Below are positions 52,658-62,065 of a stretch of DNA of 64,000 bases, in pieces. This DNA comes from Aliivibrio finisterrensis_A. GTDB lineage: Bacteria > Pseudomonadota > Gammaproteobacteria > Enterobacterales > Vibrionaceae. Made by a program: the position numbers and the translations under genes. The first letter of the stretch is position 1; the number at the start of each line of letters is the position of its first letter. A model generated the notes under the pieces. The model was not told the DNA's origin. It saw only the letters and a list, made by a program, of their open reading frames with translations, and searched no databases. The DNA is taken from assembly GCF_004167675.1 (NCBI RefSeq), contig NZ_SEZQ01000015.1; one strand, 5' to 3'.

Positions 52658-54478
52658 TTACGCTTCACGAACATCAAACTCAACGTGCCATTTCTCACCG
52701 CTATCAGCAGCAATGGCTTCAAGATAAAGAGTACCAAGTTCTGTCACTTTAGACGCTAAACGGACAGGAACAACTTCACCTGCAGATCGACCTTCAGTAA
52801 CTGGAAGCGTGACTTGAATAGCTGGAAGTTCTTCTAGCTCTTCTGGCATCCAGAAATCTAAATGAGTACCCGCTTGATCATCGCGACGAGTCGTTGAACC
52901 GTAGAACTTAAACTGCACCGGCTGACCAATTACCAAACCAAATTGTTGGCTAGGAACATCAGCATGAGAGCCTTCTTCCATGCCAAATGGAGCAACACAT
53001 AGCGCTTCCATTGGTGGTTCCATTCCTGGAATCGCAGGCATAGAGCTTTCGATACCCACATAGTAGCTTGATGCGATACCACCACGGATACGAACACCGT
53101 TGCCAGTACGAACAGAACCGTAGTAAGAAGCACCTGAAGCAACCGCTAAATCAAGATCTAGACCTTCAAGCAGTTTTGCATCTTCTGCTTCAGCATCAAT
53201 TAACCAGTCATTAATAATACGCAGTAAACGCTCAGCAAGAAGGTTTGATTTTAGAACACCACCGTTTAAAAGAATTGCAGTAGGCTTAATAAAATCAGCG
53301 TCATTCTGTTGACCAAATACGTCATCAGTTGCCGCTTGTTGGCGAGTTAAGAAGCTAGCTAGGTGACGAGTTACGGCGGCATCTTGTGCATAAGGTAGAC
53401 CCATTTGAGTCAGTGCACCACGAGCTGATTGAACAGGGTGTTCAGTAACAGGAACAACAGGGAAGAAACCTTCAACCAATGTCTGTTGTACTTCTTCTTG
53501 AGTTAATTCCGTTTGCAGCGTGCCGCCTAACAATTTAGACCCACGGCTAGGAACCACAATTGGAACTGCACGTAACTCTGAATCATTAAGAAGGGCTTCT
53601 TTAGCATCACGACAAGCGTGAGTCATCACTTGAATTTGCCAAGGTTGCAGTTGCTTTCCTTCTTGCGCTAGCTTCATCTTTAATCGATAAGCCAGTGCTA
53701 AATCCATGTTGTCACCACCAAGAAGAATGTGATCACCCACCGCAACACGGTTTAGGCTTAAATTACCTTCTTCTTCAGTTACAGCAACTAAAGATAAATC
53801 GGTAGTACCGCCACCGATATCAACCACTAAAATCACATCACCAACAGAAACCTGGTCACGCCATGAATCATCGTTATTTTTGATCCAGCTGTATACCGCT
53901 GCTTGTGGCTCTTCTAAAAGCGTTAAGTTACGGAAACCAAGATTATTTGCAGCTTCTGCTGTTAAATCACGCGCAGCAGGGTCAAATGATGCAGGAACCG
54001 TAATCGTAATGTCTTGTTCATTTAGAGGATGTTCAGGGTTTTGAAAATCCCATGCGTTTTGTAAATGCTCTAAATAACGCTTAGTCACTTCAAGAGGTGA
54101 TGCTTTGATCACTTCTTCTGGACTATTTAGCGGTAGGAATGCTTCACGACGGTTTACGCCACCATGACACAACCAACTTTTTGCACTTGCAATTAAGCGA
54201 ATTGGCGTTTTGCTGCCAAGGTTACGAGCAATGCTACCAACAATTGCGTTTGGTTTGGTTGTCCAAGGAAGACTTGTATCACCTTCTAATAGTTCAGCGT
54301 CATGCGCTTGATACATGAAAGAAGGCAGCTGTGATTTCTCTTCAACTTGGCCAGGAGCGGTTAATTGAGGGATTGGCATCACTTGAACGCTTGCATCTTC
54401 ATCATGTAAATCCACATAAGAAAGAACACAGTGAGTTGTACCTAAATCGATACCAATGCTGTATTTAGCTTGTTCCAT
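52658..54478 (-). CDS. Hsp70-family protein, short paralogue
   Basis: 606 residues. ATPase motifs IDLGTTH (10-16), VPASFDPAAR (161-170), LLEEPQAAVYSW (187-198) and DIGGGTTDLS (220-229). Sequence runs parallel to the next gene (GDHILLGGDNMDLALAY against GDHLMLGGDNIDLALAH), so the two are tandem duplicates that diverged; this one lacks the long C-terminal extension. Its start overlaps the DUF2760 stop by one base. Related to but distinct from DnaK and HscC. Confidence 0.88.
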   Translation of the reverse strand: MEQAKYSIGIDLGTTHCVLSYVDLHDEDASVQVMPIPQLTAPGQVEEKSQLPSFMYQAHDAELLEGDTSLPWTTKPNAIVGSIARNLGSKTPIRLIASAKSWLCHGGVNRREAFLPLNSPEEVIKASPLEVTKRYLEHLQNAWDFQNPEHPLNEQDITITVPASFDPAARDLTAEAANNLGFRNLTLLEEPQAAVYSWIKNNDDSWRDQVSVGDVILVVDIGGGTTDLSLVAVTEEEGNLSLNRVAVGDHILLGGDNMDLALAYRLKMKLAQEGKQLQPWQIQVMTHACRDAKEALLNDSELRAVPIVVPSRGSKLLGGTLQTELTQEEVQQTLVEGFFPVVPVTEHPVQSARGALTQMGLPYAQDAAVTRHLASFLTRQQAATDDVFGQQNDADFIKPTAILLNGGVLKSNLLAERLLRIINDWLIDAEAEDAKLLEGLDLDLAVASGASYYGSVRTGNGVRIRGGIASSYYVGIESSMPAIPGMEPPMEALCVAPFGMEEGSHADVPSQQFGLVIGQPVQFKFYGSTTRRDDQAGTHLDFWMPEELEELPAIQVTLPVTEGRSAGEVVPVRLASKVTELGTLYLEAIAADSGEKWHVEFDVREA

Positions 54479-55110
54479 TATAGTTCAACCTCTGCTGGAG
54501 CAACGATTGTTGCGTCATAACCATCAGCCAGTTTTGGCAGTTTCACTTCGGCTACCTTCCAACCACGGTGGATAAGTGTGCCGTTAAATGGAGCTTCACC
54601 TACTACATTACCTGTTAGGCGAACTTCTGATGGATTAAAACCAGCAGGAATAGTTAAGCGAGATTCTTCTTCTTCAGTACGAACTGGAGTAAGAGTAAAG
54701 TAGTCGGATAATACTTTCTGACCACCTTCATGAATAACACGAGCTGCTGCACCAACTTCTGCATCAGCAAAGCCTTTAAGGTCTTCTTGCATAAAGTCGA
54801 TAAAACGCGCTTCTTTTTGTAAAAGAGATAATAATTGAAGAGCAGATTCAGGAGTAGATGCTTTTACTTTTGGTTCAACTTCGATGATTTTCTCAATGAT
54901 CTTTTCAACTTCAACCACTTTTTCGATTTCGACGATTTTTTCTACAGGTTTTTCAACGATCTTTTCTTTTTCAATTTCAACAATCTTTTCAACTTCTACG
55001 GTTTTCCCTTTTTTCATTGCATAAAGTAATACAAACAAAGCAGAAGTACCGAGTAGGACAATGTGACCTAGATCAAAGGTAGAAGGAATAGCATTTACGT
55101 CAAAATTCAT
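54478..55110 (-). CDS. DUF2760-type protein with Val-Glu-Lys repeat
   Basis: 210 residues: a membrane segment (about 14-32), a striking run of VEKIVEIEK-like repeats (about 37-76, alternating charged and aliphatic, probably a rod or coiled coil), then a compact domain (about 80-210; SALQLLSLLQKEARFIDFM, AARVIHEGGQKVLSDYF) that matches DUF2760. I start at ATG 55110, 7 bases after AGAGA. It heads the operon and is translationally coupled to the first Hsp70, so it is a likely membrane adaptor for these chaperones. Confidence 0.78.
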   Translation of the reverse strand: MNFDVNAIPSTFDLGHIVLLGTSALFVLLYAMKKGKTVEVEKIVEIEKEKIVEKPVEKIVEIEKVVEVEKIIEKIIEVEPKVKASTPESALQLLSLLQKEARFIDFMQEDLKGFADAEVGAAARVIHEGGQKVLSDYFTLTPVRTEEEESRLTIPAGFNPSEVRLTGNVVGEAPFNGTLIHRGWKVAEVKLPKLADGYDATIVAPAEVEL

Positions 55111-55357
55111 AATTAATTCTCTATATTTTTGGGTGCAATACACCAAACGTTTTTAACTAAATTGTGGTGAATAGTAGCATATTCAAGGGATAAGAGATAA
55201 AAGAAGCGCTTTAAAAATGGATAACAGACACCGTTTGGCGCTATTTTGAACAGATTGTCGCTAAGTTAATAAAATTTTAGTTTTGTCGGTTAATCAGTTT
55301 CGCTCTCTCTTAATAAAGATTAGAATTAACAATATATCAACTGCTTGAGGGATAGGC

Positions 55358-56875
55358 GTGCTTAAAAATAGTTATTTCTATATAACCACCAGCTTTATCT
55401 TAGCACTCTTCTTTAGTTTGCTCTCAATGAGGGTGGTCTATAAATCTGATTTAGACAATAACAAAGAGAATTTTTTTAAAGAAGCAGACCGTCAATCAGT
55501 ATTACTTTCTCTTCTTATCGAAAAAGACATTGATTTTATTGGCGCTGGAGCTAACTTTTATCAATCCGGATCCAAACAAGATTGGTTACAATTTCCCCTC
55601 TTTGCTAGTTCTCTTCTCTCAAGTTCAGAAAGCCTTATATCATTACAATGGATGCAGAAAGTTCAAGAAAGTGAGATTGAGCAGCATACTAAAAATGTTC
55701 AGCATGTTTTCCCTTCATTTAAGCTTTATACCGTTCCTAAAGATCAGCCTAAAACCTATGGATATGTGATGAAAAATCATGAGCCGATTTATGTCGCTAC
55801 TGATATTTACCCAAGGGATGAAGCCAATATTCCATTACTCGGTTTTTACTCATCTCGTGAGCGTTTTCAATTGGTTCTTGATGAATTTATCAAAACAGGG
55901 AAACCAAGTGTCTCTGATAAGGTTAGGCTTTTACAAGACAGTTTAGATCGTAATGCAATAAAAACAGGGATGCTTGTTTATCACCCTGTATTTACTGCTG
56001 ATAAACAAAATTTAAAAGGAGTGATGATTGGCGTACTCCGAATTACGAGTTATTTTGAACAACTTATTTCATCGACGTCATTAGGTGAGTCTTTAGTTGT
56101 GCGTATTATTGATACCGGATTTGATGCTGAAGATGATCCTATCATGTACCGAAGTGCGCAGTGGGATGATTTTAGTGGGCAAATTTATACAAATAGCATA
56201 AAAATAGAAAATCGTGTTTGGAAAATTGAATATAAGACCAATAACAAATTAACTGATTATCAACGCCTAACTCTCTTTTGGATGCTTATTGGTTCAGTAG
56301 CAATCTCTATTTTAATAGCGACTCTTACCTTTATGGTTACGCGAGATAAATACAGAATTGAAAAGTTATTGGCGATAAGAACAAAAGAATTACATTATTT
56401 GGCTATGCATGATGATCTTTCTGGTTTACTAAATCGAAGAGCAATTAGAAATATCATAAATAGCCATATTAATGAAAACGTTTCATTTGCATTACTGTGC
56501 TTTGATATAGATAAATTTAAGCAGATAAATGACACTTATGGTCATCCTGAAGGTGATGAGGTATTACGGCATATTAGCCAATTAGTATCTAAATACTTAG
56601 AAGATAAAGCCTCATTCTCTCGGCTAGGTGGTGATGAATTTTCAATAGTGCTTAAGGTAGAAACAATAGAGGCGTTAACGAAGGTATCGAACGATATCCA
56701 TCATATTGTTGCTAATTCGCCTACTAAGTTTGATGGATTTAATATCGAACAAACCATTAGCCTTGGTGCCGTGTTATGGAAAGGTGAAACTCAAGAAGTT
56801 TTAATTAAAGCTGCCGATAAAGCATTGTATAAAAGTAAAGTGATGGGAAGAAATCAAGTCACAATCTGCGATTGA
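55358..56875 (+). CDS. Membrane diguanylate cyclase, CHASE-like sensor plus GGDEF
   Basis: 505 residues: a membrane segment (about 7-27), a periplasmic sensor (about 40-290) like CHASE domains (SLISLQWMQKV, GFYSSRERFQLVLDEF), a second membrane segment (about 305-327), and a GGDEF domain (about 345-505) with intact GGDEF (424-428) and FDIDKFKQINDTYGHPEGD. It should make cyclic di-GMP in response to an unknown periplasmic cue. No RxxD inhibitory site precedes GGDEF. GTG start behind GAGGG. Single gene. Confidence 0.9.
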   Translation: MLKNSYFYITTSFILALFFSLLSMRVVYKSDLDNNKENFFKEADRQSVLLSLLIEKDIDFIGAGANFYQSGSKQDWLQFPLFASSLLSSSESLISLQWMQKVQESEIEQHTKNVQHVFPSFKLYTVPKDQPKTYGYVMKNHEPIYVATDIYPRDEANIPLLGFYSSRERFQLVLDEFIKTGKPSVSDKVRLLQDSLDRNAIKTGMLVYHPVFTADKQNLKGVMIGVLRITSYFEQLISSTSLGESLVVRIIDTGFDAEDDPIMYRSAQWDDFSGQIYTNSIKIENRVWKIEYKTNNKLTDYQRLTLFWMLIGSVAISILIATLTFMVTRDKYRIEKLLAIRTKELHYLAMHDDLSGLLNRRAIRNIINSHINENVSFALLCFDIDKFKQINDTYGHPEGDEVLRHISQLVSKYLEDKASFSRLGGDEFSIVLKVETIEALTKVSNDIHHIVANSPTKFDGFNIEQTISLGAVLWKGETQEVLIKAADKALYKSKVMGRNQVTICD

Positions 56876-56965
56876 ATTTTCAGCAATCGATTTTTATAGT
56901 ATCGCGCTTATCATTTTGTTTAGGTAGAATAGCGCCTCCGTTTTATTTGAGTACCAAGGATCTCC

Positions 56966-57496
56966 ATGAACTTTAATCGTATCGTCTGTTTTGACTTAGA
57001 AATGTGCTGTTGGAATGTTGATGGCAAAGGAACAACAGGGGAGATCATTGAAGTAGGATTAGCGGAGATCGACTTAATTAAAGGTGAAGTTGTTAAACGT
57101 GCTCAATATTATGTGAAGCCAGAAAAAGACGAAATATCTAAGTTTTGTGTTGAGTTAACAGGGATCTCCCCTCGAAAAATAGAAAAACAGGGTAGACCAT
57201 TAGCTGACGTATTGAAGTCTATGATTAAGAATTTCGGTGGAACCAATAAAATTTATGCAGCATGGGGACACGATGAGCAAATTCTTGATGCTGAATGTAG
57301 AGCAAAAGGCATAGAAGTTCCATTCAGTGAATTCTTAAATCTGGCAACCATTTATCGTATTAAATCACGTAAGAAAAATGAGCGAATGGGCCAAAGAAAG
57401 GCGATGGAAGAGTTAGATATTGAATGGGAAGGCAGACAGCATTCTGGTTATGTTGATGCATATAACCTTGCGCAATTAGCATTGAAAATATTATAG
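56966..57496 (+). CDS. DEDDh 3'-5' exonuclease
   Basis: 176 residues, a single exonuclease domain with Asp10 and Glu12 (FDLEMCCW), Asp103 (WGHDEQILDAEC), His159 and Asp164 (HSGYVDAYN). The wide form with CCW and SRKKNE resembles ERI-1/KapD-type exonucleases more than DnaQ or RNase T, so RNA 3' trimming is plausible. Single gene with a good terminator. Confidence 0.87.
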   Translation: MNFNRIVCFDLEMCCWNVDGKGTTGEIIEVGLAEIDLIKGEVVKRAQYYVKPEKDEISKFCVELTGISPRKIEKQGRPLADVLKSMIKNFGGTNKIYAAWGHDEQILDAECRAKGIEVPFSEFLNLATIYRIKSRKKNERMGQRKAMEELDIEWEGRQHSGYVDAYNLAQLALKIL

Positions 57497-57524
57497 ATTG
57501 TAATAGGTTATTTAATAGATACAT

Positions 57525-57553
57525 TAAAAAAGGAGCTGATTAGCTCCTTTTTT
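57525..57553. terminator. Bidirectional terminator
   Basis: AAAAAAGGAGCT-GATT-AGCTCCTTTTTTT, ideal hairpin with A/T runs on both sides. It serves the exonuclease gene and, read leftwards, the possible short gene at 57572-57652. Confidence 0.93.
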
Positions 57554-57571
57554 TGTTTGATTCAATCGAAC

Positions 57572-57652
57572 TTATTTATTATCACGTTTGTATAATTCAA
57601 CAAATGAACGCTGATAAGCAGTTGCGATTTTAGTTATGATTTTCTTAGCCAT
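57572..57652 (-). CDS. Possible 26-residue basic peptide
   Basis: An ATG with AAAAGGTGA 6 bases upstream opens a 26-codon frame (starting MAKKIITKIATAYQRSF, ending KRDNK) in an otherwise gene-free 393-base gap. The peptide is basic and could form an amphipathic helix. A consensus -10 with GC-rich discriminator lies about 60 bases upstream and a terminator about 20 bases downstream, so a discrete transcript of about 180 bases is likely. It could be a regulatory RNA instead of a peptide gene. Confidence 0.45.
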   Translation of the reverse strand: MAKKIITKIATAYQRSFVELYKRDNK

Positions 57653-57705
57653 AGCAGCGTCACCTTTTAACTTGATTATTAGAACGAGGTATTTCGTCTC
57701 TGTAT

Positions 57706-57718
57706 GGCGCGCATTATA
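57706..57718 (-). promoter_or_regulatory. Stable-RNA-like promoter
   Basis: Read on the minus strand, TATAAT is followed directly by GCGCGCC, the GC-rich discriminator of growth-rate and ppGpp-controlled promoters. The best -35 (TTGCTA) is 20 bases upstream, longer than ideal. Confidence 0.5.
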
Positions 57719-57834
57719 GATAATATTTTTATTATTTCTAGCAAGTAAAATTGTTTTTTAAGATTAGTTTTTCTAATGTAACCTTCGTTATGTTCAACAT
57801 AAACACACATGGAATATTCATTAGATTTAAACCA

Positions 57835-57864
57835 TAAAAAAGGAAGCCATTTTGGCTTCCTTTA
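57835..57864 (-). terminator. Terminator of tcyP
   Basis: AAAGGAAGCC-ATTTT-GGCTTCCTTT stem, with the T-run on the minus strand, just downstream of the tcyP stop. Confidence 0.9.
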
Positions 57865-57889
57865 TTGTAGCTAGAGTATATGTTTTTGT

Positions 57890-59260
57890 TTACGCTTGCG
57901 CACTTTCTACTTGTTCATCCGTACTTTTTTCACCAAGAACTCGACTTGTGATTGTACCTGCTGTCATTGCACCACTTACATTAAGAGCGGTACGTGCCAT
58001 ATCAATTAACGGTTCGATAGAAATAAGTAGGGCAGCAATCGTAACAGGTAAGCCCATTGCAGGAAGAACGATTAATGCTGCAAATGTAGCCCCCCCGCCA
58101 ACACCAGCAATACCAAACGAGCTTACAGTGATAATGGCAACTAAAGACAGAATAAAGTGAGCATCAATTGGGATCCCCATTGTTGGAGCAACCATTACCG
58201 CTAGCATCGCAGGGTAGATACCCGCACACCCATTTTGACCAATAGTAGCACCAAATGTGGCAGATAAATTCGCAATTGCAGGTGGAACGCGCAGTTTTGT
58301 GATTTGAGCTTCAACATTTAGTGGGATTGTTGCAGCAGAGCTACGAGAGCTGAATGCAAACGTCAATACAGGCCAAATTTTCTTGAAGTAATCAACAGGG
58401 TTTACTCCAACAAATGAAACCAATAAACCGTGAACCACAAACATAAGAAGAATAGCGACATAAGAAGCAATAATAAAACCAAGTAGATTTAAAATATCGG
58501 CTGCATTTGAGGTTGCGACTACTTTTGTTAATAACGCCAAGATACCGTAAGGGGTTAGTGCCATGATCATTTTAACTAAACGCATCACAATAGATTGAGC
58601 TACGTCTACAAAAGTATTAATTGGGCCAGCTAACTCTTCTTTCTCTTGGCTTACTTTACGTGCAGCGATGCCTGCAAGAATTGCAAAGATAACCACAGCA
58701 ATAATAGAGGTTGAACGAGTACCCGTTAAATCAGCAAATGGATTTGTAGGGATAAAGCTAATTAGCATTTGAGGAATTGTCAGGTCACTAACACTACCAA
58801 TGCGAGACTCTAATACCGCAACACGAGCCGTTTCACGAGCGCCTTCAGTTAAGCCTTCCGCAGTTAAACCAAAAGTGTGAGTTACTGCAATACCAATTAA
58901 GGCAGAGATCATTGTTGTGACTAAAAGTACACTAATAGTAACGCCGCTAATTTTTCCTAAAGAGCCTGATTTATCGAGTTTAACAACCGCAGAGAACATA
59001 GAGACTAATACTAATGGCATGATAACCATTTTTAATAGGCCAACATAACCGCTACCAACAATATTCACCCAATCAAGAGTAGTCTTGATTACGGTACTGC
59101 CTTCTCCATGAATGACATGAAGACCTAAACCATAAAGACTACCAGCAATTAAACCAATAAGAACAAGGCGAGACAGCGTATATTCTTTGCGTTGTTGGGT
59201 ATTAAGAAAGAAGATAAGACCGATAAAGACGATCAAATTGATGATAACGGCTAATGACAT
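57890..59260 (-). CDS. tcyP: L-cystine symporter, TcyP (YdjN) type
   Basis: 456 residues, dicarboxylate/amino-acid:cation symporter (DAACS) family with about eight helices and two re-entrant loops. Family signatures are present: FAFSSRSSAATIPLN (serine-rich loop) and NLSATFGATIGQNGCAGIYPAM. The N-terminal reading (VIINLIVFIGLIFFLNTQQ) matches the E. coli cystine carrier YdjN/TcyP rather than GltP. It imports cystine. The gap upstream holds the dyad TGATAA-AAG-TTATCA (59362-59376), a possible operator. Confidence 0.9.
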   Translation of the reverse strand: MSLAVIINLIVFIGLIFFLNTQQRKEYTLSRLVLIGLIAGSLYGLGLHVIHGEGSTVIKTTLDWVNIVGSGYVGLLKMVIMPLVLVSMFSAVVKLDKSGSLGKISGVTISVLLVTTMISALIGIAVTHTFGLTAEGLTEGARETARVAVLESRIGSVSDLTIPQMLISFIPTNPFADLTGTRSTSIIAVVIFAILAGIAARKVSQEKEELAGPINTFVDVAQSIVMRLVKMIMALTPYGILALLTKVVATSNAADILNLLGFIIASYVAILLMFVVHGLLVSFVGVNPVDYFKKIWPVLTFAFSSRSSAATIPLNVEAQITKLRVPPAIANLSATFGATIGQNGCAGIYPAMLAVMVAPTMGIPIDAHFILSLVAIITVSSFGIAGVGGGATFAALIVLPAMGLPVTIAALLISIEPLIDMARTALNVSGAMTAGTITSRVLGEKSTDEQVESAQA

Positions 59261-59514
59261 ACTGCTTTTCCTGTTTATTTAGTGCGCTCGTTATGTGTCG
59301 ATTTGAAACAAGCCCTTTGTATTTAAAGGCATAATAACGGTAAGCCTGTCGGTAAGATAAGTGATAAAAGTTATCATATATAACTAAATGGAATATAAAT
59401 TAACTTTTCGGTTATAGATAAACCAATGTGCTGATAAATTGAGTATTTGTAGAACAGAATAGGGGGATGAGGTACCATTTCTCAATAATAAAAAGTGAGT
59501 GGAAGGAAAAGTAA

Positions 59515-60156
59515 ATGGAACATGAATTCTGGGAAAGTAAGTGGGCAAGTAATGTAATTGGTTTTCACCTACCTGATACAAACCCAATCTTGACTCAATA
59601 TTGGTCAGCCTTAAAGCCGCAACGTAGTGATACGGTATTTGTTCCTTTATGTGGTAAGTCGATGGATTTAGACTGGCTTGCTGAAAAACACAATTCAGTC
59701 ACAGGTGTTGAGCTAAGTAAAATAGCCGTACGTGCTTTTTTTGCTGAGCGCTTATATACACCAACGGTTACTGCACTAACTAGTACTCTTGAGTTATATG
59801 AATTTGATGAGTTAACTATTTATTCTGGTGATTACTTTACCGCGCCAATTGAAGCGACTGATCTGATTTATGATCGTGCAGCATTAGTCGCACTCCCTAA
59901 AGAGATGCGAGTAGAGTACGTGAAAGTTTTACGCTCTCGTTTAAAAGAAGGTGGACGCATCTTATTGGTAACGTTAGATTATGACCAAACTGAGATGGCA
60001 GGACCTCCATTCTCTGTGCCAGAAGAGGAGATTCGTTCACTATTTTCAGGTATGACAGTTACTTGCTTGCAGCGTGATGAAGCTGATGCGAACCATCCTA
60101 AAATTAAAAAAGGATTATCACGCTTTGCAGAAGAAGTGTGGTTGATTGAGAGTTAA
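59515..60156 (+). CDS. tpm: Thiopurine S-methyltransferase family protein
   Basis: 213 residues, SAM-dependent. Family features are the opening EFWESKWASNVIGFH, the SAM loop FVPLCGKSMDLDWLA and VELSKIAVRAFF, followed by YDRAALVALP and GGRILLVTLDYDQ. Bacterial Tpm methylates thiopurines and, in some species, selenite and tellurite. The gene is headed by GGAAGG and closed by a terminator. Natural substrate here unknown. Confidence 0.95.
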   Translation: MEHEFWESKWASNVIGFHLPDTNPILTQYWSALKPQRSDTVFVPLCGKSMDLDWLAEKHNSVTGVELSKIAVRAFFAERLYTPTVTALTSTLELYEFDELTIYSGDYFTAPIEATDLIYDRAALVALPKEMRVEYVKVLRSRLKEGGRILLVTLDYDQTEMAGPPFSVPEEEIRSLFSGMTVTCLQRDEADANHPKIKKGLSRFAEEVWLIES

Positions 60157-60170
60157 TAAATAGTCAGAAT

Positions 60171-60210
60171 ACAAAAGGTGGCTATATAAAATTGGTCACC
60201 TTTTGTTTAT
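60171..60210. terminator. Terminator of tpm
   Basis: ACAAAAGGTG / CACCTTTTGT perfect 10-base stem, 15-base loop, T-rich 3' side, between converging genes. Confidence 0.82.
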
Positions 60211-60234
60211 TTATAATATAGAAAGTAAATGAAA

Positions 60235-61329
60235 TTAACGTTGCTCTAAAGGATAAGAGCGGTAACTCCACATACCATATACACGTAATGCATCACGGTA
60301 AATACCTAGTAACTCACCGTCCGTTGGGACTTTCAATTCTGCTAATGGACGATCGTTAGCTGCATACGTATCAAATGTGATCCCTTTAGGGCCTGTTTGC
60401 CAGCTAGCAACTTCAAATAATGCTTGCCCACGGCGAACATGGCTTGCAGAGCTAATAATGGTGGCGTGGTTAATATCATGGCGAGCCAACGCGTAACTGC
60501 TATATAGTGCGTTTTCTACCGTACTTCTTGCGTAGTTATCTTCAATAATACGCGATTTATCTATCCCATTTTTCACTAACCAATCGGCCATTAACTTACC
60601 TTCGGTTTTGTGATTTTTAGGTACGCCGCCTGTCACTACGATGTAAGTATTAGGATTCTGTTTCGCCATCGTCAATGTTGCATTAAGTCGATCAATTAAG
60701 ATGTCGTTCATGCTGCCATCAGGGTTTAAAGCATAACCTAAAGTGATGATTGCGTTATTACCTTTGGTTGGTTTTTTGATTGTATTGCTTAATGGTGTTT
60801 CAACAATTCTATCAACGGTTGATATGATCTTTTTCAAATCTGCAACGCGACCTTTGTTTAATTGCTCTAGGGCATTTAAATGTTTGGTTACTTCGCTTTT
60901 GTTGCCTTTAAAGTTTTGCCAAATAACAAGATATGAATGAGCGTCTACATCATCAGGAGCCACATCTAAAATTTGAGTAAATAGTTCAATAGCTCGGTCT
61001 ACATTGCTGTTATAAATTTGAGCATTCGCGGCAGAAAACAATAAATCGACACGATACGGTTCAAGTTTATAAGCATCAAGTAAATTGTTAGTGATCATCT
61101 CCATGTTGCTTGGCATTTTAGCCGTAAACCCAGCATGAGAGATACGAGCCGGATTTTTAAAGATTTGGTAAGCATCATTAAGTAATTGATCAACAACCTG
61201 ACGTTGAGAGGTCATCTCTGTGTAATTAATCTGTGGTTGAACCGTATCTAATGCAGCAATGCTTGGCGCTGAGTAGAAAGAACTAGAAAGGATAGCCGCC
61301 AAAGAAAGGGTTAAGAGTGTGCGTTTCAT
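60235..61329 (-). CDS. ElyC/SanA/YdcF (DUF218) family protein with TPR-like N-terminus
   Basis: 364 residues with a signal peptide (1-25). Residues about 45-165 are helical and TPR-like (VDLLFSAANAQIYNSNVDRA, DVDAHSYLVIWQNFKGN). Residues about 190-340 are the DUF218 fold with YIVVTGGVPKN, the S-T-EN cluster (ARSTVENA) and SSASHVRRGQALF. E. coli relatives ElyC and SanA act on envelope integrity and peptidoglycan or lipid carrier metabolism. The added TPR-like part is not in E. coli SanA. Single gene. Confidence 0.85.
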   Translation of the reverse strand: MKRTLLTLSLAAILSSSFYSAPSIAALDTVQPQINYTEMTSQRQVVDQLLNDAYQIFKNPARISHAGFTAKMPSNMEMITNNLLDAYKLEPYRVDLLFSAANAQIYNSNVDRAIELFTQILDVAPDDVDAHSYLVIWQNFKGNKSEVTKHLNALEQLNKGRVADLKKIISTVDRIVETPLSNTIKKPTKGNNAIITLGYALNPDGSMNDILIDRLNATLTMAKQNPNTYIVVTGGVPKNHKTEGKLMADWLVKNGIDKSRIIEDNYARSTVENALYSSYALARHDINHATIISSASHVRRGQALFEVASWQTGPKGITFDTYAANDRPLAELKVPTDGELLGIYRDALRVYGMWSYRSYPLEQR

Positions 61330-61504
61330 AATGATTCCAAAGTTAGCAACAAGAAGAAGTCATCCTACGACTTGATAAAATGGTGCGCTGTGAGCGCAAT
61401 CGTATTTATTTTTATTTATCAGACTCAAATGTTAATTGTATGAACTAGCGTCACACGCAATAAGAAATCCAGCCAAAATTAAATCAATTACTCTCTATCT
61501 ATTG

Positions 61505-61652
61505 TGGGGTTGGCCTACTGGTTTAACCCAGCAGGTAATCCAACGATTGATATGATTGCTTTGGTTGCGATTGTATTCTGCCTATTATGTGTTTGCATAT
61601 GCTTTCTTAGGAGAAAAGGCACACCATAAAGCAAAAGAGCAGGCAACAGCAT
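61505..61652 (+). pseudogene. Possible relic of a membrane-protein C-terminus
   Basis: In the 385-base gap 61330-61714, one frame reads YWFNPAGNPTIDMIALVAIV and then a hydrophobic run. An adjacent frame continues with FAYAFLGEKAHHKAKEQATA and a stop at 61652. Together they look like the last helix and charged tail of a transporter broken by a frameshift, with no start or upstream body. I cannot name the family, and chance is possible. The rest of the gap shows only promoter-like AT-rich sequence. Confidence 0.3.
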
Positions 61653-61662
61653 AACTAGAAAA

Positions 61663-61695
61663 CAAAAAAGGGCTGTAATAATACAGCCCTTTTAT
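61663..61695 (-). terminator. Terminator of the DUF2750 gene
   Basis: AAGGGCTGTA / TACAGCCCTT stem with a short loop; minus-strand T-run follows. 20 bases after the stop. Confidence 0.9.
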
Positions 61696-61714
61696 TCGTG
61701 TTTTAACACAAATC

Positions 61715-62065
61715 TTATAGGTAGAGTTTCACAAGGTCACTTGCTTCTACTTCTTTACCTTCAAGTTGTTGGTTCCAGTTTGTACCAACTAAAACACCAT
61801 CTTCAGATAAAGTTACTAACCAATCTTCAGCGAAGATATCTAGTGGGATTTCTGTTACTTCAAAATCAGCCCATTCTTCAACGTTATGAAATTCAGCGTC
61901 TGCTTTGTTAGACCAGAATGGCATTACTTCAGAGTTTTCGAATTCGGTAGACTCAACAGAGATCCAACCTTCTTCGTTATAAAGACTCCAAACTAGCTGT
62001 GTTTCTTTCGTTTCTGCAATGAAAAGATCTAGATTTGCTTGAGTATCTGACGTTAATTTGCTCAT
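61715..62065 (-). CDS. DUF2750 family protein
   Basis: 116 residues, acidic and soluble. The pattern SEVMPFWSNKADAEFHNVEEWADFE and DEDGVLVGTNWN is characteristic of DUF2750 (given here in parts: EVMPFWSNKADAE, GVLVGTNWNQQLEG). No biochemical function is known to me. Single gene with its own terminator, divergent from the adhesin gene. Confidence 0.85.
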   Translation of the reverse strand: MSKLTSDTQANLDLFIAETKETQLVWSLYNEEGWISVESTEFENSEVMPFWSNKADAEFHNVEEWADFEVTEIPLDIFAEDWLVTLSEDGVLVGTNWNQQLEGKEVEASDLVKLYL

